11,272 nucleotides of DNA from Oligoflexales bacterium (lineage in GTDB: Bacteria > Bdellovibrionota_B > Oligoflexia > Oligoflexales > CACXFL01): NCBI GenBank assembly GCA_028282865.1, contig JANQHA010000192.1, positions 1-11,272 of the forward strand, written 5' to 3'. The notes under the pieces are model-generated. The model was not told where the DNA came from, ran no database searches, and was given only the letters and a program-made list of their open reading frames with translations. The position numbers were made by a program, and so were the translations under genes. Shown here piece after piece: positions 6,094 to 11,272 of the stretch; the first letter of the stretch is position 1, and each line of letters opens with the position of its first letter.

Positions 6094-6951
6094 ATGTTTA
6101 CGACTCCCACGATGGCCGAGCCTTCGGTTATAGATAAATTGGGAAACCAATATTTTGGTAAGGTTTTGGATGAGGCGATTTATGCCATCCAATATTATGA
6201 CGGAAGAAAGGTTCCTTTTTCGGAGTATGTCGAAAACCGGAAAGAGGTTATGAAGGTATTCTTAGGCAGTACATTCAAGTATGTAGACAGCAACCCTTCG
6301 GAAAACCCTTGTTTTAGCCTGGATTCTTCAAACATGATTAATGTGTCCCTCTCTAGTTGCGGAAAAGAGGTTGAATCAAAGACCTTGGCAGTGAAACATC
6401 TGCTAGAAATAGTAATTCGACATACCGGAGTTGAAAAAGGCGCTTCCGCAGAGATTATAAAAGCGATGTCTAGTCATGAAAGTTCACTGCCGATAAAGAG
6501 GGATGTCGATGGGATCAAAGAACTTCCGAAGTATATTCCTGAGGGTGATTACTGCTCCTCGGGGATAGAGCCGAGAAAAATATTATCTATTACCAGAAAA
6601 AAGGAGAATCCATTAATCCTTCAGCTTTCGTATCTCTATGACCCAAACAAAATAGGAATCACAGGCAAGCCGCTGGTTTTTGACGATTCTGATTTTGCTG
6701 ATGGTAAATTTACGGTCACGCGACAGGTCAGCGTTCACTACGAAGGCATAGTTAGGGATATTCGTACCGGCAAACTTGGATATGGAATTATAACCGACTC
6801 CTCAGGAATTAGAAAAAGGGGAGTTGTAGAGAAAGGGATTGGAATTTACCCATCTGTGAAACCGAATGGAAGCAAGTATCTTTGGTATTCAATAGACCCT
6901 ACATATGAGAAGGGAACTGGCTACCGGGTATATCCTTGCAAGAAAGAGTGA
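6094..6951 (+). CDS. Unrecognised secreted protein (probable upstream non-AUG start)
   Basis: I do not recognise this protein. From the first ATG it has 285 residues. The in-frame sequence upstream (6058-6093) reads as basic-then-hydrophobic 'IHFRFLFIIFFMF', followed by TTPTMA and then EPS, a complete signal peptide with cleavage about at residue 8 of the ATG reading. The true protein therefore probably starts at ATT 6061 or ATA 6058 and is exported. The mature part has four cysteines (73, 89, 154, 282), an even number that fits two disulfides. It also has 'AVKHLLEIVIRHTGVE' (His102, Glu105, His110), which looks a little like a metal-site helix but is not a standard HExxH. The C-terminal half (165-285) is rich in predicted beta strands. 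The gene is isolated, 269 bp after the DUF3108 gene, and converges on the toxin-antitoxin pair with a 30-bp gap. Alternatively the lost ATG could mark decay. Confidence 0.8.
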   Translation: MFTTPTMAEPSVIDKLGNQYFGKVLDEAIYAIQYYDGRKVPFSEYVENRKEVMKVFLGSTFKYVDSNPSENPCFSLDSSNMINVSLSSCGKEVESKTLAVKHLLEIVIRHTGVEKGASAEIIKAMSSHESSLPIKRDVDGIKELPKYIPEGDYCSSGIEPRKILSITRKKENPLILQLSYLYDPNKIGITGKPLVFDDSDFADGKFTVTRQVSVHYEGIVRDIRTGKLGYGIITDSSGIRKRGVVEKGIGIYPSVKPNGSKYLWYSIDPTYEKGTGYRVYPCKKE

Positions 6952-6981
6952 TTCTCATTCTACAGTTGGCTATTTGTCTAT

Positions 6982-7278
6982 TTAAGCGACTTTTTCAAGA
7001 GTGATTTTGACTTTTAGGCCGAAAAACTCAAAGTACCGATTCAAAGTGTCGATTTTTGGTATGCTATCGCTTTCTAACATCCTACAAACGCTTTCGTATG
7101 GAATACGCGCAGCTTTAGCAAACTCCTTAACCCCCATCCGCCGAATGGTATGTCGCAGGGCCTCCAAAGGCACAAGGCCTTCATCACCTTCTAAAAGCCC
7201 AAGAATAAAATCCCTGGCAAACTTCGAATCCTGAAGCTCTGATGCAAGCTCTTTGTCATAACTTTCATGTCTATACAT
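6982..7278 (-). CDS. Antitoxin, HTH addiction-module antidote protein
   Basis: A 98-residue protein of the putative addiction-module antidote family (TIGR02684-like), which neutralises the toxin encoded just upstream and binds the operon's operator. The N-terminal part (1-40, 'ELQDSKFARDFILGLLEGDE') matches the family's 'dpe.a..yl..al.egd' start. Residues 47-75 form an XRE/Cro-type helix-turn-helix, 'RMGVKEFAKAARIPYESVCR', followed by 'PKIDTLNRYFEFFGLKVKI'. The ATG overlaps the last 8 nt of the toxin gene (shared 7271-7278), with GGAGA 7 nt upstream, so translation is coupled. Toxin-first order is typical for this family, as in HigBA, and unlike RelBE. The stop lies 30 bp from the end of the convergent secreted-protein gene. 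Confidence 0.9.
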   Translation of the reverse strand: MYRHESYDKELASELQDSKFARDFILGLLEGDEGLVPLEALRHTIRRMGVKEFAKAARIPYESVCRMLESDSIPKIDTLNRYFEFFGLKVKITLEKVA

Positions 7279-7585
7279 TGGCTTGTCTCCAGTACTCTCG
7301 AGCTCTTTGGATATCTCGTGATTGATTTCTTTTATCTCCTCCAGCTACGAGGAGAAGAATGTCTTCGTCAATTAGTCCAAAATAGACTCGGTAGCCTGGT
7401 CCATAGTCTATTTTTATCTCGTATAAGCCTCTCCCTATAGACTTAACATTTTTTCTCGATCCACCTAGTGCAACTCCATCTATGTATGCTCGAACCTTGG
7501 CCTTACATGATTTATCCAGTTGATCGAGCCATACATCGAATGGTTTAGCGCCTGATTCAAGCTTAAAAACGCGGATATGAAGCAT
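7271..7585 (-). CDS. Toxin, RelE/ParE-superfamily addiction-module killer protein
   Basis: A 104-residue toxin of the TIGR02683 / phage Gp49-like (DUF891) group of the RelE/ParE superfamily. Diagnostic features are 'KPFDVWLDQLDKSCKAKVRA' (residues 14-33), 'GLYEIKIDYGPGYRVYF' (53-69) and 'GGDKRNQSRDIQRAREYW' (82-99). These are the family's conserved strand and C-terminal helix and look intact, with no frameshift. Relatives act as ribosome-dependent mRNA endonucleases or related growth inhibitors; which applies here is not visible. It is the first gene of the pair and overlaps the antitoxin by 8 nt. Its ribosome-binding site is weak (GGA, 5 nt before ATG), which would keep toxin output below antitoxin output. 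It is probably controlled by the operator at 7610-7627. The pair is a likely mobile acquisition, though no mobility genes lie nearby. Confidence 0.92.
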   Translation of the reverse strand: MLHIRVFKLESGAKPFDVWLDQLDKSCKAKVRAYIDGVALGGSRKNVKSIGRGLYEIKIDYGPGYRVYFGLIDEDILLLVAGGDKRNQSRDIQRAREYWRQANV

Positions 7586-7607
7586 CAGAATCCATTCCGT
7601 AGCGTTA

Positions 7608-7635
7608 AAACTAACATATTTGTTAGTGTTGTCAA
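7608..7635 (-). promoter_or_regulatory. Toxin-antitoxin promoter with palindromic operator
   Basis: On the minus strand a perfect TTGACA (-35, 7635-7630) is followed after 16 bp by TAGTTT (-10, 7613-7608, three of six). Between them, overlapping the -10, is a perfect inverted repeat ACTAACA-TATT-TGTTAGT (7610-7627), extended imperfectly outward by matching AA/TT. It lies 25 bp upstream of the toxin ATG. A repeat over the core promoter is the expected binding site for the HTH antitoxin, alone or with toxin, giving autorepression. Confidence 0.75.
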
Positions 7636-7884
7636 GTTAAACTTCTCGCTAACCAACTGGTAGCTGATAATTGTTTCTTTTGCAGATTTTCAACTGGCGG
7701 CTATATATGGGTGTTTACTGCTACCGGTAATATTTATTTAGTAGTTAAAGTAGGTTATTTTATTGATGTGTTTGCTTGTAGCGATTTTTTATGAATAAAA
7801 ATGTCTGTAAATGACTCTATACATTAAGTGAGAAAAAGACGAACTTTTGCAGAGTAAGTGCTTAAGTTATATCGAAGATTACTA
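7636..7884. other. AT-rich intergenic region, no gene seen
   Basis: With the operator region next to it, this makes a 315-bp gap between the toxin and the dnaJ-like gene. Both neighbours are on the minus strand, so it is downstream of dnaJ and upstream of the toxin promoter. I see only ORFs of about 10 codons without ribosome-binding sites and small chance palindromes (for example TACCGGTA). A small RNA cannot be excluded, but nothing in the sequence shows one. Confidence 0.5.
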
Positions 7885-7913
7885 GGCGGGGTGTTGTTGA
7901 TTATAACCCCACC
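7885..7913 (-). terminator. Hairpin at the end of the dnaJ-like gene
   Basis: On the minus strand GGTGGGGT (7913-7906) pairs with ACCCCGCC (7892-7885), eight pairs including one G-U, with a 13-nt loop. The 5' arm lies in the last codons of the gene and the loop contains its stop codon. No T-run follows, so this is either a weak terminator or a 3'-end stabilising hairpin. Confidence 0.35.
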
Positions 7914-8836
7914 TCTTTCAAAGCTTCAGCTGCTTTTTTTTGCTCACCGGTCATTTGATCTGGAAGTTCGACAGTAACTACAGCGTATAGGTCGCCCCGA
8001 TCTTTGCCTCCAGTTTTAGGAAAGCCAAAGCCTTTGAGTCGTATTTTAGTACCGTGGTTGACTCCTGGGGGAATTTTAATTTTTTTGTTGCCATCACTTG
8101 GGGTGCGAACCTCGGCACTACCACCTAGCAGAGCTTCCGACAGCTTGATCTTAACAGGTGTTTCAATATCATCGCCGAGAAGTGAGAAGTCGGGATGGTC
8201 TGCAACCTCCACGACCACATATAAGTCGCCGGCTGGTCCACCACCTGGCCCAGGTGCGCCGCGTCCACCGATGCGAAGCTTGCCTCCAGTCTTAGTTCCA
8301 GGTGGTATTTTGATAGTTAGCTGACGTTGGGTACCGTCAGATAGCTGAAAGCTAATACTACGTTGACAGCCCTTCAATGCCTCATCGAAGCTTATCTGCA
8401 GCGGGTACTCCACATCGGAGCCTTTTTGCGGGCCTCTAGAGAAGCCTCCAGCGTGTGCTCCTCCGAATGGACTGCGCTGAGCGCCACCACCCATTCCGCC
8501 AAATATTCCAGAAAGTAGGTCTTCGATGCTGGCGCCACCTCCACCGCCAAAACCAAACTCATTGAAGACCGAGCTAAAATCAGTTCCTCGGAAAATGTCA
8601 TCAGACGAGTAGCGCTGGTGAAAGGCACTGTCGCCAAATTGATCATATTGTTTGCGCTTCTGCTCGTCAGACAGCACAGCATAGGCTTCGCTAATTTTTT
8701 TGAACTTTTCTTCTGCGTCTTTGTTGTCAGGGTTGCGGTCAGGGTGGTGCTTTAACGCCAGTTTACGGTAGGCACTTTTAATCTCAGAGTCGCTAGCACC
8801 CTTGCTAACACCTAGAGTATCGTAATAATCTGCCAC
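7901..8836 (-). CDS. DnaJ-like co-chaperone without zinc finger (CbpA type)
   Basis: A 311-residue class B J-domain protein that stimulates a DnaK-type Hsp70 and delivers substrates to it in the cytoplasm. The J domain is residues 1-70, with HPD at 31-33 in '[12 protein letters not shown]'. A Gly/Phe-rich linker (about 75-138, with 'GFGGGGGAS' and 'GIFGGMGGG') follows. Two beta-rich client-binding domains come next (from '[18 protein letters not shown]', and '[15 protein letters not shown]' to the end). The four CxxCxGxG repeats of true DnaJ are absent, so it is nearer CbpA/DnaJB. The start is GTG at 8836: GGAGG (8846-8842) stands 5 nt upstream, giving the family's usual [10 protein letters not shown]. 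The GTG two codons earlier (8842) lies inside the Shine-Dalgarno itself and is rejected. No dnaK or grpE is in the window. Confidence 0.93.
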   Translation of the reverse strand: MADYYDTLGVSKGASDSEIKSAYRKLALKHHPDRNPDNKDAEEKFKKISEAYAVLSDEQKRKQYDQFGDSAFHQRYSSDDIFRGTDFSSVFNEFGFGGGGGASIEDLLSGIFGGMGGGAQRSPFGGAHAGGFSRGPQKGSDVEYPLQISFDEALKGCQRSISFQLSDGTQRQLTIKIPPGTKTGGKLRIGGRGAPGPGGGPAGDLYVVVEVADHPDFSLLGDDIETPVKIKLSEALLGGSAEVRTPSDGNKKIKIPPGVNHGTKIRLKGFGFPKTGGKDRGDLYAVVTVELPDQMTGEQKKAAEALKEVGL

Positions 8837-8860
8837 TTTCACCTCCGAGAATTAACCTGA

Positions 8861-8894
8861 CCCTAAATTTAGGGCGATATATTGGAAAGTCAAG
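8861..8894 (-). promoter_or_regulatory. Candidate heat-shock-like promoter with 14-bp palindrome
   Basis: On the minus strand CTTGACT (8894-8888) is followed after 13 bp by CCCTAAAT (8874-8867). This resembles the sigma-32 pattern CTTGAAA / CCCCATNT in boxes and spacing, and would suit a chaperone gene. A sigma-70 reading also works (TTGACT, 16 bp, TAAATT). The -10 lies in a perfect palindrome CCCTAAATTTAGGG (8861-8874), which could be an operator. It ends 15 bp before the Shine-Dalgarno of the dnaJ-like gene. It is not a CIRCE element. Confidence 0.5.
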
Positions 8895-8990
8895 AGCCTA
8901 CCCCATTAAAATTTGGATAACCCATCACTATCTATGAAGTTTTTGGTTAATCAGGTAAAATAAGTAATGAAGTAACACCGGGAAAACTAT

Positions 8991-9467
8991 ATGGGCGAAT
9001 GGCCGACGCAGTTTAAAAAAATGAGCCTGGCTGGATCTGTTTTGATTTTAGGCATAGTGGTTGTCTATGTTTGGGTTAAGCAACTTAACATCAACGCTTT
9101 GAAGACTGAGGCACAAGTTATGCTGGCATATTTAGGAACCCTAGAGGCGGCGTATTACACTGATTCGGGTGCTTATGCGGGGTTTGAAGAGTTCTATGGG
9201 TCCGAGATAGATGGGCAGGAAAACTGCCAACGACCCAAAGGAGCTGAAGAGCTAGGATTTCGACTGAAGAAGTGCGGCAAGGACCCTAGAGCTGGTGGTT
9301 TGCGTTATGCTTATCGGGTCTTATTACAAAACGATGACTACACTGGTGAGGCTATCTCAGGCAGCGACGTCGGTTCAGAGAGTTATATCTGTTTAGGAAG
9401 TCAGAAACGAGATCAATGGCAGGTCAACTCTGATAAAAAAGTTCGACACACCCTAGACTGTGAGTAG
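8991..9467 (+). CDS. Membrane-anchored pilin-like protein lacking a prepilin cleavage site
   Basis: A 158-residue protein with a short cytoplasmic N-terminus, one membrane helix (about 12-29, 'SLAGSVLILGIVVVYVWV') and a periplasmic domain. Residues 36-63 ('ALKTEAQVMLAYLGTLEAAY', then YTDSGAYA) closely follow the type IV pilin and pseudopilin pattern just after the N-terminal helix ('..EAk.nL.aiytAekaYya.ngtYa'). The end ('YICLGSQKRDQWQVNSDKK', then LDC) follows the usual pilin beta-sheet close with a Trp. Four cysteines (79, 95, 134, 157) could make two disulfides. There is no G-F-T-L-I-E-type prepilin peptidase motif, so it would stay anchored rather than be processed by PilD. Start support: GGGA 7 nt upstream and a TAAAAT -10-like box at 8956-8961. 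It overlaps the NUDIX gene tail to tail by 15 bp. Function is unknown. Confidence 0.75.
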   Translation: MGEWPTQFKKMSLAGSVLILGIVVVYVWVKQLNINALKTEAQVMLAYLGTLEAAYYTDSGAYAGFEEFYGSEIDGQENCQRPKGAEELGFRLKKCGKDPRAGGLRYAYRVLLQNDDYTGEAISGSDVGSESYICLGSQKRDQWQVNSDKKVRHTLDCE

Positions 9468-10097
9468 CCGGTCTCGTAAATGATCAATTTTTGCAAATTG
9501 CCTTAGCATGCTTTCTTCAGATGTTTTTTGTCTGGCCTCGTCTAAGCTGAACCACCGAAGGTCGTGTGATTCATCTGAAACTTTGATGGGCTCAGGCTCT
9601 TCGGCGACGATCAAAAATCTAACATCATAGTGGTAATGAACCGGCTCCGACTTGTGCGCTGGGATTAGGTGGCGATCGATGTCAAATGGCAGTGGAGCCA
9701 TATCTGATAAATGGGTTTGGTAGTCTTGCAAAATTGATTCGTAATCAAGAAATCTGAGTTTTTCGAGACCTGACTCCTCCTGGGCTTCCTTCATGGCCAC
9801 TTCAGGAAGCAAATGCTCACCTTCCGCATGGCCGCCGAGCTGAAGCCAAATGTTTAACTTGCGGTGCAAAGTCAGCAGCACTCGTCTTAGGTCTTTGGAA
9901 ACCACCATAGCAGACCCGGTGTAATGTCCTGGCAACGCATGGCGATCAAAGCATTGCTCGTTTTCTCTTGTGAATGACACAAATTCCGTTAGCTTCTTTT
10001 GCTCTAGGTCAGTTGAAAAATATTCATGATCAAAGCAGCCTTTAGCCCAAGTCTGGCTGTATGAGCTCAGGAGCTCAAGTACGGGCTCACGGTTCAT
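9453..10097 (-). CDS. NUDIX hydrolase
   Basis: A 214-residue protein of the NUDIX superfamily, which hydrolyses nucleoside diphosphates linked to another moiety, using Mg2+. The Nudix box lies at about 88-111, 'GGHAEGEHLLPEVAMKEAQE' then ESGL. This is the GGHADGD-type variant, in which the usual GX5E glutamate is shifted by one. The REUXEE core is present as KEAQEE, with Lys for Arg; the metal-binding glutamates (Glu104, Glu107, Glu108) are kept. The box is preceded by 'GHYTGSAMVVSKDLRRVLLT', the first strands of the fold, and followed by 'HYHYDVRFLIVAEEPEPI' and 'ESHDLRWFSLDEA', both typical. An N-terminal 55-residue helical extension precedes the fold. The substrate cannot be read from sequence. 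The ATG has AGGA 10 nt upstream. The 3' end overlaps the pilin-like gene on the other strand by 15 bp. Confidence 0.92.
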   Translation of the reverse strand: MNREPVLELLSSYSQTWAKGCFDHEYFSTDLEQKKLTEFVSFTRENEQCFDRHALPGHYTGSAMVVSKDLRRVLLTLHRKLNIWLQLGGHAEGEHLLPEVAMKEAQEESGLEKLRFLDYESILQDYQTHLSDMAPLPFDIDRHLIPAHKSEPVHYHYDVRFLIVAEEPEPIKVSDESHDLRWFSLDEARQKTSEESMLRQFAKIDHLRDRLLTV

Positions 10098-10457
10098 ATC
10101 ATCGCGTCCTTATAAAATCAGTGATACGTCTAAGTTTATACCTAACACGTTTGGTCTAGCTTAGAATCATTGCCGGGGAAATTCCAGTGCGAAGATGGCC
10201 GCTAGACACTTTGGCGGGCTTGGCAATATTAGAGCCAGCCTCAGACCTTCTTTGATTCTTCATTTAGTCCGTTCCAGCTTATGTCAATAGATGCTGCAAA
10301 TATGCCGTAATGTAAAGGGTTTAAGCATATTTCTAGGTGGCTTAAGCTCGTAACTACCTGAAAATAAAGCTAAATGATAAGGCCTGGAAATTGCACTGTT
10401 ATGTATTAATGTTTTATGCCGATAGCTTAATAGCTAGGAATTTATAGGAGTGTACCC
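10098..10457. other. Intergenic region between divergent NUDIX and lipoprotein genes
   Basis: This 360-bp stretch lies between two divergent genes and must hold both promoters. On the minus side TATAAA (10123-10118 and nearby A/T-rich hexamers) could serve the NUDIX gene, without a clear -35. On the plus side TTGCAC (10391-10396) precedes TTTTAT (10412-10417) at 15 bp, a weak match for the lipoprotein gene. AGGAG (10446-10450) is that gene's ribosome-binding site. I see no RNA gene. A 31-codon ORF (10195-10290) is judged chance. Confidence 0.5.
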
Positions 10458-10901
10458 ATGTCTAGAGCTCTGCAATTCATCTTAAATTCGAGTCTAATAT
10501 TGATGGCTCTTGGGTTAATTTCGACTAGCTGTACTAGCCGCAAACCTGTGACTCCTACTAAAAAGAAGGTTGAAGGGGAACCAGTTCCGCATAGGGACGA
10601 TGATGATAGAAGATTAAAGGATGACTTTCGTGACGGAGATTCCAGAAAAGACGATAATGGTACCGGTGGTGATCGCGGTGCTGGCGGCGGCGGTGGCGGC
10701 GGCACGGGTGGTGGCGGATCTGGTACAGGTGGCGGTGGCACCGATAACGATAAAAAAGGCAATACCGATCTAGGTATTAACGTCGATATCAAAGCCGACT
10801 CTAAGACTAGCTCTGACTCTAAAACGAAACAGGGAAACTCATGGGATGGAGTTAGTGACTTTGACTCGACTGGAGTCTGGGAAATTACGTCCGAGAATTA
10901 A
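10458..10901 (+). CDS. Gly-rich disordered lipoprotein
   Basis: A 147-residue predicted lipoprotein. The signal is 'MSRALQFILNSSLILMALGL' then ISTSC, with Cys25 as the lipidation site; the -3 residue is Ser rather than the usual Leu/Val/Ile, so the lipobox is slightly off pattern. The mature part has a charged region (31-67, rich in Lys then in Asp/Arg), a 27-residue Gly-rich stretch (68-94), a Lys/Asp/Ser region, and a short C-terminus 'WDGVSDFDSTGVWEITSEN'. This ending is the only part that looks ordered. No enzyme motif is present. A flexible tether from the outer membrane that displays the C-terminal segment is an inference. The start is strong: AGGAG 7 nt before ATG. It lies 247 bp upstream of alaS on the same strand; no clear terminator separates them. 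The long reverse-strand reading here is a Pro-rich shadow of the Gly codons. Confidence 0.8.
   Translation: MSRALQFILNSSLILMALGLISTSCTSRKPVTPTKKKVEGEPVPHRDDDDRRLKDDFRDGDSRKDDNGTGGDRGAGGGGGGGTGGGGSGTGGGGTDNDKKGNTDLGINVDIKADSKTSSDSKTKQGNSWDGVSDFDSTGVWEITSEN
10659..10739 (+). repeat. GGN-codon low-complexity tract
   Basis: Codons for residues 68-94 of the lipoprotein are mostly GGT and GGC, with a few Thr, Ser, Ala and Asp/Arg codons. This is much higher in GC than the surroundings and liable to expand or contract by slippage. Length may vary between strains. Confidence 0.7.

Positions 10902-11272
<371 letters not shown>

Noticed and set aside
8004..8324. Plus-strand Pro/Ser-rich ORF opposite the dnaJ-like gene
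   Set aside because: Antisense shadow; composition mirrors the Gly-rich coding strand.
8392..8682. Second minus-strand ORF within the dnaJ-like gene
   Set aside because: Out-of-frame shadow of a gene with strong family identity.
8837..8842. GTG start at 8842 for the dnaJ-like gene
   Set aside because: That GTG lies within the GGAGG Shine-Dalgarno itself; the GTG at 8836 is correctly spaced and gives the family-typical N-terminus.
8861..8874. CIRCE (HrcA) operator for the dnaJ-like gene
   Set aside because: The palindrome present does not match TTAGCACTC-N9-GAGTGCTAA.
10195..10290. 31-codon ORF in the NUDIX-lipoprotein gap
   Set aside because: No clear ribosome-binding site and no recognisable sequence features.
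10442..10792. Reverse-strand Pro-rich ORF
   Set aside because: It is the complement of the Gly codons of the lipoprotein; no signal, ribosome-binding site or ordered domain.

Overview
The window is about 11.3 kb of bacterial chromosome of moderate GC. It carries core genes (30S ribosomal protein S1, the RsmB rRNA methyltransferase, the start of alanyl-tRNA synthetase) mixed with envelope and secreted proteins of narrow distribution. Two genes carry lipoprotein signals and three have or may have signal peptides, so the organism is Gram-negative. A six-domain S1 protein, a LapA-type protein directly after rpsA, a DUF3108 protein and pilin-like and lipoprotein orphans suggest a proteobacterium in the broad sense. 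A Bdellovibrionota/Oligoflexia or former deltaproteobacterial lineage is my best guess, made without any database search.

Left block, 1-4594, all on the minus strand and read right to left: rpsA, lapA, rsmB, an exported PLD-like protein with a ruined HKD motif, and the start of a lipoprotein that runs off the window. Spacing is tight at the end: 6 bp between rsmB and the PLD-like gene, and 0 bp (TAA directly followed by ATG) between that and the lipoprotein. Two hairpin-plus-T-run signals, one between rpsA and lapA and one overlapping the end of lapA, probably step transcription down from rpsA. An inverted repeat containing a -10-like hexamer lies just ahead of rsmB and may start a second transcript.

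Middle block, 4595-7635: a divergent promoter region separates rpsA from a plus-strand periplasmic DUF3108 protein. Next comes an unrecognised secreted protein whose only good ribosome-binding site points to a non-AUG start (AUA or AUU) and a signal peptide upstream of the first ATG. Convergent to it is a type II toxin-antitoxin pair, with a RelE/ParE-superfamily killer protein upstream of an HTH antidote. A 7+7 bp operator lies between its -35 and -10 boxes.

Right block, 7885-11272: a CbpA-like DnaJ co-chaperone (minus) has a promoter resembling the heat-shock sigma-32 pattern, built around a perfect 14-bp palindrome. A membrane-anchored, pilin-like protein without a prepilin cleavage site (plus) overlaps a NUDIX hydrolase (minus) tail to tail by 15 bp. 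A Gly-rich disordered lipoprotein and the first 41 codons of alaS (plus) close the window.

I see no CRISPR array, tRNA, rRNA, insertion sequence or phage genes. I do not see a clear new multi-gene system. The most unusual items are the non-AUG-start secreted protein, the orphan pilin-like protein, the degenerate PLD-like exported protein and the RNA/DNA structures around rsmB and rpsA.
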